Below, one piece after another: positions 55,379 to 63,909 of a DNA stretch of 64,000 bases; positions within the stretch are counted from its first letter, which is position 1; each line of letters begins with the position of its first letter. The DNA is from CAZFJG01 sp964410915 (lineage in GTDB: Bacteria > Synergistota > Synergistia > Synergistales > JAFGMB01): the NCBI GenBank assembly GCA_964410915.1, contig CAYPIU010000002.1, positions 1 through 64,000 of the forward strand. The letters are read 5' to 3'. The position numbers and the translations under genes were made by a program. The notes beneath the pieces were generated by a model. It was not told where the DNA came from. It made no database searches and saw nothing but the letters and a program-made list of their open reading frames with translations.

Positions 55379-56410
55379 TTACATATGATTTGATATTTGC
55401 CAGGATGGGGAGGGAGCAAGCGTCAGATCAGACCTCTCACCTCTATGAAAAGCATTGTATCCAGCTGCTGCTATCATTACAGCATTATCAGTACAATGCC
55501 CCGGGGGAGGGAGAAAAAAATCAACCTTTTTCCTTTGAGAAATTTCACTGAGAGTTTTCCTTAAATGACTGTTTGATGCTACTCCACCGGATAAAGCTAT
55601 TTGATCAATTCCCGTAAACTCCTGTGCAAGTTCAAGTTTTTCAACCAGTGAATCCACAGCAGCCCTCTGGAAAGATGCGCAAATATCCTCTACGGGTATT
55701 TCTGAACCTTTTTCCTGCAACTTTTTAACTTCCCATAATACTGCTGTTTTCAGACCACTGAAACTGAAAGATATTTCATTTCGCCCTTTCATTGGCACCG
55801 GGAAATTGTATCTGGAACATGAACCTATTGAGGCCATGCTGTCTACAACTGGACCACCCGGATAACCAAGTCCCAGTAATTTTGCTACTTTATCGTAAGC
55901 TTCACCAGCAGCATCGTCCCTTGTATTTCCAAGTATTCTGTAATCGCCAAAAGCCCTGACAAGAATTATTTCTGTATGACCTCCAGAAACCACCATGCTC
56001 AGGAATGGAGGTTTCAGCTCTGGATGATTTACTATATTAGCGAAGATATGCCCTTCAATATGGTTAACTCCTATTAGCGGAACATCCCATGCCTGAACAA
56101 GACCTTTCGCTGCCATAACTCCAACAAGTAAAGAACCCATCAGACCTGGACCAGAAGTTACTGAAACAAGATCGATCTCATTTTCAGGACAGGAAATACC
56201 GCTTTCCTTCAAAACAGCCCTTATCAATGGAAGAATAGCCTCCATGTGTTTTCTTGAAGCAAATTCGGGCACTACTCCACCAAATGGTGCATGATCATTG
56301 ACCTGACTGGAGACAAATTCAGAAAGGACATTGTTCTGTCCCTCAAGTACAGCAACAGCAGTGTCATCACAACTGGTCTCTATGCCAAGAGTAATAAATC
56401 CCCTGTTCAT
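55379..56410 (-). CDS. tsaD: tRNA t6A37 threonylcarbamoyltransferase subunit TsaD
   Basis: A 343-residue ASKHA-fold enzyme that transfers threonylcarbamoyl to A37 of ANN-decoding tRNAs. The motif LGIETSCDDTAVAV at the N-terminus, the metal histidines in ASRKHMEAI and the following VNHIEGH, plus VSGGHTE are intact. A GTG at 56416 overlaps the preceding stop; the ATG at 56410 is better spaced from GGGTAAG. Sua5, which makes its substrate, is at 12435-13412. TsaB and TsaE are not seen here. Confidence 0.97.
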   Translation of the reverse strand: MNRGFITLGIETSCDDTAVAVLEGQNNVLSEFVSSQVNDHAPFGGVVPEFASRKHMEAILPLIRAVLKESGISCPENEIDLVSVTSGPGLMGSLLVGVMAAKGLVQAWDVPLIGVNHIEGHIFANIVNHPELKPPFLSMVVSGGHTEIILVRAFGDYRILGNTRDDAAGEAYDKVAKLLGLGYPGGPVVDSMASIGSCSRYNFPVPMKGRNEISFSFSGLKTAVLWEVKKLQEKGSEIPVEDICASFQRAAVDSLVEKLELAQEFTGIDQIALSGGVASNSHLRKTLSEISQRKKVDFFLPPPGHCTDNAVMIAAAGYNAFHRGERSDLTLAPSPSWQISNHM

Positions 56411-56412
56411 GG

Positions 56413-56982
56413 TCACTTACCCACACTCAAGGGAATTTCCAATATTCCCGAATATTCACCATAAGCAAGTGGTAAAAGCTTTACATTATCCTGTTGCTTC
56501 ATATTTCCCAGTGGAGCAAATACAGCTATAGTACCCGAAACGTCGGACGGCAAAAGCCCCTGTCTTGTAAATGCCTTTCTGGTAACAATATCTTCCCGCT
56601 GCAATTGGGATCCATTTATGAATACTTTTTCAGGATCAAAATCCCAGGGTTTAAATGTTTTGTAACGAATTATAAAAAGCTCCCTGCCTGCGGGACCTGT
56701 ACCGAAATGGGAACTGTGCCACCTGAGCCAGTCCGGAGCGTCCGGATTTCCAGCAACAAGATCTTTAAGCTTTGAGTCTACAAGTATAAAACCCATCTGG
56801 GCCCGGGCTCCAATTATCATTTCCCCCAGTTGTTGCCCCTCTATCCATATCAGGCACGTCCTGGCATCAAGCGCCTCTTGAAGTTCCTCTGAAAAGACAG
56901 AAGTTACTCCCGTCAGGATCGTAAATGAAACAAAAAAAACAAGTAGAACAACAAATAGGACAGTTTTTACGGATCTATCCAT
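56413..56982 (-). CDS. Exported protein of unknown function
   Basis: A 189-residue protein I do not recognise. Residues 1-30 form a signal peptide or membrane anchor (VLFVVLLVFFVSFTILTG), with a possible cleavage region near SVFSEEL. The rest is soluble and probably beta-rich, with one cysteine. It lies between murJ (upstream) and tsaD, overlapping the tsaD region by a few bases. An envelope role is suggested only by the signal and the murJ neighbour. Confidence 0.75.
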   Translation of the reverse strand: MDRSVKTVLFVVLLVFFVSFTILTGVTSVFSEELQEALDARTCLIWIEGQQLGEMIIGARAQMGFILVDSKLKDLVAGNPDAPDWLRWHSSHFGTGPAGRELFIIRYKTFKPWDFDPEKVFINGSQLQREDIVTRKAFTRQGLLPSDVSGTIAVFAPLGNMKQQDNVKLLPLAYGEYSGILEIPLSVGK

Positions 56983-57034
56983 CCTTGTACCTCCTTAATA
57001 CCTGAATATAAATATATTGGGATTCTTAAATAAT

Positions 57035-58579
57035 TTATTTTCCGAGAGCATGTTTTATCCAATCAAGCTCATCAAACTTTAAGAACATTGTCAATATCCC
57101 GAAAACAGCAACTGAAATACTGATAGTAGTCACAATCCAGACCATTTTTATGACTGTAGAACCATAAGGAGGGAAGGGCAGGAAAAATTTAACCAGCATA
57201 ATAAAAGTAAACATAATTACAAGACAAAATGACAGTTTGACGATCCAGCTCAACGAAATAACGTGAAAATCTCCTTTTAGCTGGCGATGAATTATAATCC
57301 ACCCTGTAAAGGCAGAAAGCGTAAATGCAATAGAATTTGCGAGGGCTAAACCATTGTATGACATAAACTGCATCAGGATCAGACTGAAAAATATATTGGA
57401 TACCAGGCTTGTCATAGTAACTGCAACAGCAGCTCTTGGCAATCCTTTAGCATATAACCCCCTCATTAGTACTGTATTGCATGCCATCCCTGGAAGTCCT
57501 AAAGTATACATCATAAGCGACGAGGAAGTGGCCCTCCATGCCCAGTCCCCAAATGCACCTCTCAGAAAGAGAAGATTAACCATTTCGCTGGATATAAAGA
57601 TCAGGCCTGCCGTGGCTGGTAAAACAATAAATAGTGTGAAACGAACCGATTGGGCCATAAGAGTCCCGAAAGTATCTTCACTATCCAGTGTACTTCGTGA
57701 TAGTTCCGGCAGAACTGCCTGTGAAATAGCTACCACGAAAAGCCCCAGAGGAAGCTGAATTATCCTGTTGGCATAGTTCAGAACAGATATAGCTCCATCG
57801 ACGAGAAATGAGCCCAGGATCTTGCTGATCACAGGATTCAACTGATTTATAGAAAGACCCGCGGCATAGGGGAAAAAGAGTTTCATCATCTGGATGAGTT
57901 CACTGTCATTACGGCGCGGCTTTGCCGGCCAGAGGAAAATATCAATTTTGTATGTCCAGAACCATTGCAGAGCAAATTGGGAAAAACCACCAAGAAGGAC
58001 GGCAAATACGAGACTCCATATACCTGTACGGGATGCAAAAAGCAAAACCGTAATAATAAATATTACATTGCTTAAGGCAGGTGCTACTGCAGGAATAAAA
58101 TAATAGTTCATGCTGTTCAGCACACCCATAGCAAGTGCCGCCATGGAAACAAAAAGTAGAAAGGGGAACATGGAGCGGGTAAATAACATGGCTAAATGGT
58201 GTTTACCCGCGTCAAAACCAGGTGCCATAAGAGAAACGAGCAATGGTGAAATCAGGATACCAAGAATTACTGTAACTGATCCGGCAATGAAAAGCACTGC
58301 AGTAGCCTGTTTTGCCAGATCCCAGGCCCTTTTTTCTCCATCCTTATGAAGGGTTTTTGAAAAAACAGGTACAAATGCCGCAGATAAAGCCCCCTCCGCA
58401 AGTAGCTGCCTTGACAGATTTGCAAGAGTGTAAGCAATATAAAAAGCATCAAGCTGCCTTGAAGCACCGAAGAAGGCAGCTATAATGATCTCCCTCACAA
58501 GTCCGAGTATTCTACTTGCAAAAGTTCCAATCATCATTATCATTGCATTGCGGACCATTCGAGGAAGCTTGTTATGCAT
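57035..58579 (-). CDS. murJ: Lipid II flippase MurJ
   Basis: A 514-residue polytopic MOP-family protein with about 14 membrane spans that flips lipid II to the periplasmic side. The N-terminal signature (SRILGLVREIIIAAFFGAS) and the AEGALSAAFVPVF segment carry the functional charges. The ATG at 58579 follows GGAGGCAAGA; an ATG 12 bases upstream overlaps this Shine-Dalgarno. Its 5' end is only 35 bp from a divergent gene on the plus strand. Confidence 0.97.
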   Translation of the reverse strand: MHNKLPRMVRNAMIMMIGTFASRILGLVREIIIAAFFGASRQLDAFYIAYTLANLSRQLLAEGALSAAFVPVFSKTLHKDGEKRAWDLAKQATAVLFIAGSVTVILGILISPLLVSLMAPGFDAGKHHLAMLFTRSMFPFLLFVSMAALAMGVLNSMNYYFIPAVAPALSNVIFIITVLLFASRTGIWSLVFAVLLGGFSQFALQWFWTYKIDIFLWPAKPRRNDSELIQMMKLFFPYAAGLSINQLNPVISKILGSFLVDGAISVLNYANRIIQLPLGLFVVAISQAVLPELSRSTLDSEDTFGTLMAQSVRFTLFIVLPATAGLIFISSEMVNLLFLRGAFGDWAWRATSSSLMMYTLGLPGMACNTVLMRGLYAKGLPRAAVAVTMTSLVSNIFFSLILMQFMSYNGLALANSIAFTLSAFTGWIIIHRQLKGDFHVISLSWIVKLSFCLVIMFTFIMLVKFFLPFPPYGSTVIKMVWIVTTISISVAVFGILTMFLKFDELDWIKHALGK

Positions 58580-58614
58580 TCTTGCCTCCATAATCTGAAA
58601 AGGGGTAATCTATA

Positions 58615-59088
58615 ATGACAGAATCTATTGTATTCTGGGGAATTGGAAATTCTATCATCGGAGACGATGGTACCGGACCCAGAATTGCAAACGAATTAAT
58701 TGAACGTAATCTGCCATGGCTGGCGATCTATAACTGCGAAACTGTTCCAGAAAATTATGTCGCTCCACTAAAAAGGCTCAGCCCTGAAACTCTGATAATC
58801 ATTGATACGGCAGATATGGGACTTGAGCCGGGAGAATACAGAAAAATGAGCATTGAAGAATTCTCGAATATAACTTTTACAACTCATGGATTCCCACTTG
58901 ATCTGCTTCTAAAAGATCTTAATATACCAAAGATCATCACTATCGGTGTTCAACCCGAATACCGAGGACCTTCAGAATCATTGAGTATTCCGGTCTCTAA
59001 TGCTGTAAATGAGCTCTGTAACATTTTAGAACAAAAAGAATGGGACCGGATACTTTCTGTTCACCAGGAAAAACGATCGCCGAGGTAA
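58615..59088 (+). CDS. HycI/HybD-type hydrogenase maturation endopeptidase
   Basis: A 157-residue protein and the only plus-strand gene in the window. It follows the family that clips the C-terminus of [NiFe]-hydrogenase large subunits after nickel insertion. GIGNSIIGDDGTGP is diagnostic. Nickel ligands can be placed at Asp17/18, Asp64 (IIIDTADMG) and His91 (TTHGFPLDLLL), so an active enzyme is plausible. No hydrogenase or hyp genes are nearby. Its end overlaps lptB (convergent) by 28 nt, and it is divergent from murJ across 35 bp. The Shine-Dalgarno is AGGGG. Confidence 0.88.
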   Translation: MTESIVFWGIGNSIIGDDGTGPRIANELIERNLPWLAIYNCETVPENYVAPLKRLSPETLIIIDTADMGLEPGEYRKMSIEEFSNITFTTHGFPLDLLLKDLNIPKIITIGVQPEYRGPSESLSIPVSNAVNELCNILEQKEWDRILSVHQEKRSPR

Positions 59089-59786
59089 AACTTTCTTGCA
59101 ACTTCACTTTCAGCTACATATTCCGGGGATCCTTCAATAACGATCTGCCCTCGATGGATAAGATATGTCCTGTCTGTAATTGCAAGAGTATCACGGACAT
59201 TATGATCCGTAAGGAGGATCCCGTAACCCTTAGCCCTGAGACTCAGAATTATCTGCTGAATATCGTAAACCGCTATCGGATCAATACCACTGAAAGGCTC
59301 ATCCAGAAGAAGGAAATCGGGTGCTATAGCCAGGCATCTTGCTATCTCAACCCTTCTTCTCTCTCCTCCGCTTAAAGCATAACCGGGAACATCTGCAATT
59401 TCAGAAAGCCCAAGGTCATTCAGGAGCTGATCACGTATTTTTCGAATTTCCAGAGCATTGCATCCAAGTTCTTCAAGCACAAGAGTAATGTTCTCATTGA
59501 CACTCAAATTTCTGAACACAGAAGTTTCCTGGGGTAAATAGCCGATCCCGTTCCTCGCTCTTCGATAGACAGGAAGAGGAGTAATATCCTTTTCATCAAG
59601 CAGGATACTTCCATTATCCGGTTTTATCAGGCCAACGATCATATAAAAAGTAGTAGTTTTCCCGGCTCCATTTGGACCAAGCAACCCTACTATTTCTCCC
59701 ATATTTACCTGAAGATCGACTTCAGATACAACCGTCCTGCCCTTAAATGACTTCTCAAGTTTAACTGCAGAGAGTTGTACAGTCAT
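59061..59786 (-). CDS. lptB: LPS export ABC transporter ATPase LptB
   Basis: A 241-residue ATPase that powers extraction of LPS from the inner membrane with LptF/LptG. Walker A is GPNGAGKTT, followed by Q-loop YLPQETSVF, signature LSGGERRR, Walker B FLLLDEPFSGIDP and H-loop LLTDHNVRDTL, all in the order and wording typical of LptB. It overlaps lptA by 4 nt. LptFG are not in the window. This supports an LPS-bearing outer membrane. Confidence 0.95.
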   Translation of the reverse strand: MTVQLSAVKLEKSFKGRTVVSEVDLQVNMGEIVGLLGPNGAGKTTTFYMIVGLIKPDNGSILLDEKDITPLPVYRRARNGIGYLPQETSVFRNLSVNENITLVLEELGCNALEIRKIRDQLLNDLGLSEIADVPGYALSGGERRRVEIARCLAIAPDFLLLDEPFSGIDPIAVYDIQQIILSLRAKGYGILLTDHNVRDTLAITDRTYLIHRGQIVIEGSPEYVAESEVARKFYLGDRFSW

Positions 59787-60529
59787 TCCTTTTCTTTATC
59801 TCCGTTCATCCTGAAAACAATCCGGGGATCACCAGTAGCTTCTATTTTTTGTGTACCAGGAAAAAATACAAGGTTGCTGGCGGTGATTATCCTGTCACTC
59901 TGAACAGCTTTTGCATTTCCTGAAACAACGATCGTACCCCTCTGTTTTGAATATACAGCCTTGTCTCCAGTTATAACTGTTTTTTGATCATTATTACCTT
60001 CAAGAGTCAGGCGAACATTTTTTTCGACGATCATATCTTCTATCAGATCTTCCACGATAGTCCCTTCCATTTTTTCACCTGAAACAGTTATTCCTGATTC
60101 GGAATCACTAAAGTGACTGATCTTAAATGCTTCCAGATCATTACCAGAAAGATCAAGAGAATCTGCAATAATATGCCTGGTCCCGATCTTTGCATCAACA
60201 TTACCATTAAGAGAATAATATACAGGGTCCTTAAACTCAGCCTGCAATTTGTCACAGACAAAGTTCACAGACTCACCATTTAGAAAACCTTCTCCTTTTA
60301 CAGAATCCCAGAACAGTGCTGATGAGCCGTCTATCTTACCCTCTGCTCTATCAGCATTGATATCAAGCTCGTTCCTTGTGAAAAGGACGTTACCAGAAGC
60401 ATATACACTGCCCTTATCAGGATCATACTCCATTCGGTCTGAATCAAGCTTCATCTCTTCCGCCATAACTGAAGAGACCAGAAAAAACAACAGCAATATA
60501 ACAGTTAAAAAAGGGATGTGTCTTTTCAA
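59783..60529 (-). CDS. lptA: LptA/OstA-like periplasmic LPS transport protein
   Basis: A roughly 248-residue exported protein with an N-terminal hydrophobic signal (FLTVILLLFFLVSSVMAEE). OstA-type beta-jellyroll stretches follow (MEYDPDKGSVYASGNV, and later GTIVVSGNAKAVQSDRII). It would bridge LPS across the periplasm. It is longer than E. coli LptA (about 185), so it could combine LptA with an LptC-like part. An ATG at 60538 abuts the Shine-Dalgarno AAGGAG; the TTG at 60529 is better spaced. It is co-transcribed with lptB. Confidence 0.87.
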   Translation of the reverse strand: MKRHIPFLTVILLLFFLVSSVMAEEMKLDSDRMEYDPDKGSVYASGNVLFTRNELDINADRAEGKIDGSSALFWDSVKGEGFLNGESVNFVCDKLQAEFKDPVYYSLNGNVDAKIGTRHIIADSLDLSGNDLEAFKISHFSDSESGITVSGEKMEGTIVEDLIEDMIVEKNVRLTLEGNNDQKTVITGDKAVYSKQRGTIVVSGNAKAVQSDRIITASNLVFFPGTQKIEATGDPRIVFRMNGDKEKE

Positions 60530-60671
60530 TAAATTCATCTCCTTTATTCTGTATTCCCAGGTTATTCTACATTATTTGAAACAAACAGGAAATAAAATAC
60601 CGTAACCTGAATATACTGTTAATGAGATCCCGAAAGACTTCCTGTGATCACCCCAGAACATACATCAATGA

Positions 60672-61871
60672 TCATTCGATAAATTCTGAATGAAGTGCCT
60701 GTACCGCTTTCTGAGCCTGAGGCTCGGATACTACACATATAATGGATATGGAAGTAGCCGCTATCATATCAATATTTATTTCATGTGCCGCGAGTGTTGA
60801 GAATACCCTGGAGGGTATATCAGGACGATTGGATATCCCGGCACCAATTACTGAAACTCTCGCTATTTCGGTGTCAAATGTTACACCCTGAGCCCCGGTC
60901 TCCCTTGCAAGATTACGGCAGACTGTTATTGCCCTTTCTATGTCAGCCTTTTTAACCAGAAAAGCAATATCATTAATCTGGCCTCTCATAACACTCTGGA
61001 TTATCATTTCAGAGCTAATATCATTTTCAGAAAGAGCAGAGAATATGGTTGCAGCTATTCCCGGTCTGTCAGGCACTCCAAGAACGGCAATCTTGGCGGT
61101 ATCTGTGTCATATGCAACAGCCTTTACATTATTGTTTTCATTTCCCCTGTTTGCCATTATCCAGGTCCCCTCCTCAGAAAAAGGTGCTGTAAAAAATATA
61201 TTTACTCCTGTCTTACGAGCAAGTTCAAGAGCCTCCATATCCGGTAATACAAAACCAAGAACAGCCATTTCCATACATTCATCAGTATTAAGCTCATCAA
61301 TCTTCTGCGAATTTACCACAATACTACGATCTCCTGAATATACTCCTGTATCCTTCGACCAGAATTCACATCTTTCTGTTCCCAGACTGGATGCAATAGC
61401 AACGGCAAGAAGATCCGACGCACCTTTGTTCCCAGATATCTTTCCATCCCTTGACAATTGGGTAAAACCACCACTGATCACTGGAACTTGACCTGACCGA
61501 ATACTTTGAGTCAATAAACTGGTATCGATTTTTGAAACTGCTACCTTTATGTCCCGGTCATCTATCTCCAATCCAATATCACTATCCCCGATCGCTACAG
61601 AAGAAATCCCGTACTGTTCCATCAGTTGTGAATATATTACAGAAACGTTAAACAGACCGGAATGAATTTGATGTAATATGTCCCTTCCAGTTTTTAATAC
61701 CTCGTCTGAAATACCAGGGCTTCCAAATGACTGATTCTGGTTTGAATTATTCTTTAAGACGATAACAAGGTTTTCCTCTTTATGGATCCTTTTAAGACGT
61801 TCAATGATATTATTGGCTCTTTCCTGAGTTGAAAAAAGGTCGAGACTGATTACTAAAACACGCATTCTCAT
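60672..61871 (-). CDS. Aspartokinase-like protein with degraded kinase motifs and intact ACT domains
   Basis: A 399-residue protein with the aspartokinase domain plan (kinase fold about 1-245, ACT domains about 259-330 and 337-399) in the threonine operon. The KFGGTS ATP motif is missing (VLVISLDLFSTQ instead). The TGE motif reads TGR (61-63), GRGGSD reads GNKGASD (147-153), the TDVDGVY...DPR segment reads SKDTGVYSGDRS (172-183), and LHPRA reads LPDMEA (209-214). The ACT core SVIGAGISNRP ... ICVVSE is well conserved. It is therefore probably a regulatory or catalytically dead relative of LysC, although a strongly divergent active enzyme is not excluded. Its start overlaps the thrB stop by one base (TGATG). 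Confidence 0.85.
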   Translation of the reverse strand: MRMRVLVISLDLFSTQERANNIIERLKRIHKEENLVIVLKNNSNQNQSFGSPGISDEVLKTGRDILHQIHSGLFNVSVIYSQLMEQYGISSVAIGDSDIGLEIDDRDIKVAVSKIDTSLLTQSIRSGQVPVISGGFTQLSRDGKISGNKGASDLLAVAIASSLGTERCEFWSKDTGVYSGDRSIVVNSQKIDELNTDECMEMAVLGFVLPDMEALELARKTGVNIFFTAPFSEEGTWIMANRGNENNNVKAVAYDTDTAKIAVLGVPDRPGIAATIFSALSENDISSEMIIQSVMRGQINDIAFLVKKADIERAITVCRNLARETGAQGVTFDTEIARVSVIGAGISNRPDIPSRVFSTLAAHEINIDMIAATSISIICVVSEPQAQKAVQALHSEFIE

Positions 61872-62812
61872 CAGATTTCCCTCCTCAAGCCAGGTAGACT
61901 TTCAATTACAGTACCCTGGTAATCCTCATCCAACACAAAAAATCGAGAACGGACGCCATATTTCGTAAATATTGAACACATTAATTTGGCAACTGGATTC
62001 CCTGAACCGTTTGAAAAAGCAATTACGCTTGGGCCTGAACCGCTTATTGCGACTCCAGTACACTCTGGGATCTCTTTTACCTCCCTGAGAATAGTCTCTC
62101 CACCAGGAAAGAGCTTGGATCTGAAAGGCTGGTGCAATTTATCACCCATTGCCCATGGAAGATTATCAAATTTTCCAGTAGCCCATGAAGCAGCCAGAAG
62201 CGCAGATCTGCTTAGATTAAAAACTGCATCCTTCATAGATACGTTTTGCGGAAGCGCCTCTCTTGCATCTTTTGTACTTACCTTAAAGTCGGGCACCGCA
62301 ACAACTGCAACGATATCTTGAGGTAACCGGGGCATTTTTACAAATTTAAGTTCTCCATTATCCCAGCAACTGACAACCATTCCACCAAGGCAACATGGAA
62401 CAACATTGTCCGGATGCCCCTCGGCCTCTACCATAAGAGGAAGTAGAGCCTCCCTGGACAGTGGAACATCCCGGAACAGATTTGCGATCATCACACCACC
62501 AACAATAGCTGTGGAAGAACTGCCAAGCCCTCTGGCCAGGGGTACGGCATTTGACGATCTTACGCGAAGTCCTTTTTTAGCTATACCCCAGCTATCACAT
62601 GCCTTTTCATAACTCTGGATAAACTGGTTACCAATATCCCTTGACAGCTCAGTACTTCCCTCTCCAATTATATCTATGGAATACTCGCCCTCCGGCATTG
62701 TCTCAAGAACGTCAAAGAAATTGTAAAGCGAAAGAGCAAGACCTACCGTATCAAAACCAGAACCAAGATTCGCACTTGAGGCCGGGACCTTAACTCTAAG
62801 AGGAAGTCTCAT
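61871..62812 (-). CDS. thrB: Homoserine kinase
   Basis: A 313-residue GHMP kinase that phosphorylates homoserine. The N-terminal VKVPASSANLGSGFDTVGLAL and the ATP loop PLARGLGSSSTA are diagnostic, and the C-terminal GVAISGSGPSV motif is intact. It overlaps thrC by 17 nt upstream and the aspartokinase-like gene by one base downstream. The whole operon is under the T-box leader at the right edge. Confidence 0.98.
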   Translation of the reverse strand: MRLPLRVKVPASSANLGSGFDTVGLALSLYNFFDVLETMPEGEYSIDIIGEGSTELSRDIGNQFIQSYEKACDSWGIAKKGLRVRSSNAVPLARGLGSSSTAIVGGVMIANLFRDVPLSREALLPLMVEAEGHPDNVVPCCLGGMVVSCWDNGELKFVKMPRLPQDIVAVVAVPDFKVSTKDAREALPQNVSMKDAVFNLSRSALLAASWATGKFDNLPWAMGDKLHQPFRSKLFPGGETILREVKEIPECTGVAISGSGPSVIAFSNGSGNPVAKLMCSIFTKYGVRSRFFVLDEDYQGTVIESLPGLRREI

Positions 62813-63854
62813 TGGAAAGAACCTCTTTCAGAGCTGCCCATGAACCCTCGATCTCCTGAGGACCTTTAAGACCTGGAAGGGGGGCATCAGGATCCTTTAA
62901 CCCATTGCCTGTCAAAATGCAAACGATCTTCTTACCACACGGCAAAATTCCCCTGTCAGCAAGCTTTAAAAGTGAAGCGATGGTAGTACATGAAGCCGGC
63001 TCAGCAAAAATACCATCAGTTGCAGCAAGTATCCTCTGAGCTTCGAGGATCTCTTCATCGGAAACACTCATAAATTCACCATGACTTCTCTTGACTGCGT
63101 TGCATGCTTTTGAATAGCTAACAGGATGTCCTATGCGGATAGCTGTTGCTACAGTTTCAGGATTATCGACACTACATTTATTTACAAGGGGTGCTGAACC
63201 TTCTGCCTGAATACCTTTTAATTGTGGGAGACTTGAACATCTTCCGATTTTTATATACTGCTCAAAACCTGCATGATATGAACTGATATTGCCTGCATTA
63301 CCAACAGGGATAAGAAGCCAGTCTGGGGAATCTCCAAGCTCATCACATATCTCCCAGGAAGCTGTCCTTTGGCCAACAAGGCGATATGGGTTTACCGAAT
63401 TGACAATAGCAAGCCCCATTTCTTCCGAGGCCTGTCTTGCAAGCTCAAGAGCCTTGTCAAAGTTCCCCTGTATTGAAATTACTTTTGCTCCATAGACCAG
63501 GGCCTGTGTAAGCTTTCCCATTGCGACGTAGCCAGCAGGCAAAATAACGAAACATGGTATACCAGCATGAGCAGCATAAGCAGCTGCTGAAGCTGATGTA
63601 TTACCTGTTGAAGCACAGACCAGAGCCTTTGCTCCATTTTCTACTGCCTTCGCTACAGCCATTACCATTCCTCTGTCCTTGAAAGAACCGGTCGGATTGA
63701 GCCCTTCAAATTTAACTCTTAGATCTACCCCAAGCTTTTGACTAAGGTTTTTGAGATAGATCAAAGGGGTATTCCCCTCACATAAAGACAGCCTTGGTGT
63801 ATCTGCACCTACAGGTAATAACCTTTCGTACTTATCAAGAATTCCTCCAGACAT
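62796..63854 (-). CDS. thrC: Threonine synthase
   Basis: A 352-residue PLP enzyme converting O-phosphohomoserine to threonine. The PLP lysine is Lys59 in PTGSFKDRGM. The phosphate-binding CASTGNTSASAAAYAA and PVGNAGNISSYHAGF match the short Bacillus-type ThrC. The ATG at 63854 follows GGAGGTGTAGTTC. It is the first gene of thrC-thrB-aspartokinase-like, directly behind the T-box terminator. Confidence 0.98.
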   Translation of the reverse strand: MSGGILDKYERLLPVGADTPRLSLCEGNTPLIYLKNLSQKLGVDLRVKFEGLNPTGSFKDRGMVMAVAKAVENGAKALVCASTGNTSASAAAYAAHAGIPCFVILPAGYVAMGKLTQALVYGAKVISIQGNFDKALELARQASEEMGLAIVNSVNPYRLVGQRTASWEICDELGDSPDWLLIPVGNAGNISSYHAGFEQYIKIGRCSSLPQLKGIQAEGSAPLVNKCSVDNPETVATAIRIGHPVSYSKACNAVKRSHGEFMSVSDEEILEAQRILAATDGIFAEPASCTTIASLLKLADRGILPCGKKIVCILTGNGLKDPDAPLPGLKGPQEIEGSWAALKEVLSNETSS

Positions 63855-63870
63855 GAACTACACCTCCATT

Positions 63871-63909
63871 AAAAAAGCCTGTAACGTCATTTGGAGACGA
63901 TACAGGCTT
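63871..63909 (-). terminator. T-box regulated terminator
   Basis: On the minus strand AAGCCTGTATCGTC pairs with its near-complement across a short loop (one mismatch), followed by T6. It ends 16 bases before the thrC ATG and is the off state of the T-box switch. Confidence 0.92.

Noticed and set aside
60940..61491. Plus-strand open frame of 183 codons opposite the aspartokinase-like gene
   Set aside because: Antisense shadow of a gene with conserved ACT domains; composition is not protein-like.
60672..61871. Aspartokinase-like gene as a frameshifted pseudogene
   Set aside because: The frame is open over the full 399 residues, has overlapping start with thrB, and the ACT domains are well conserved; substitution rather than decay of the frame.
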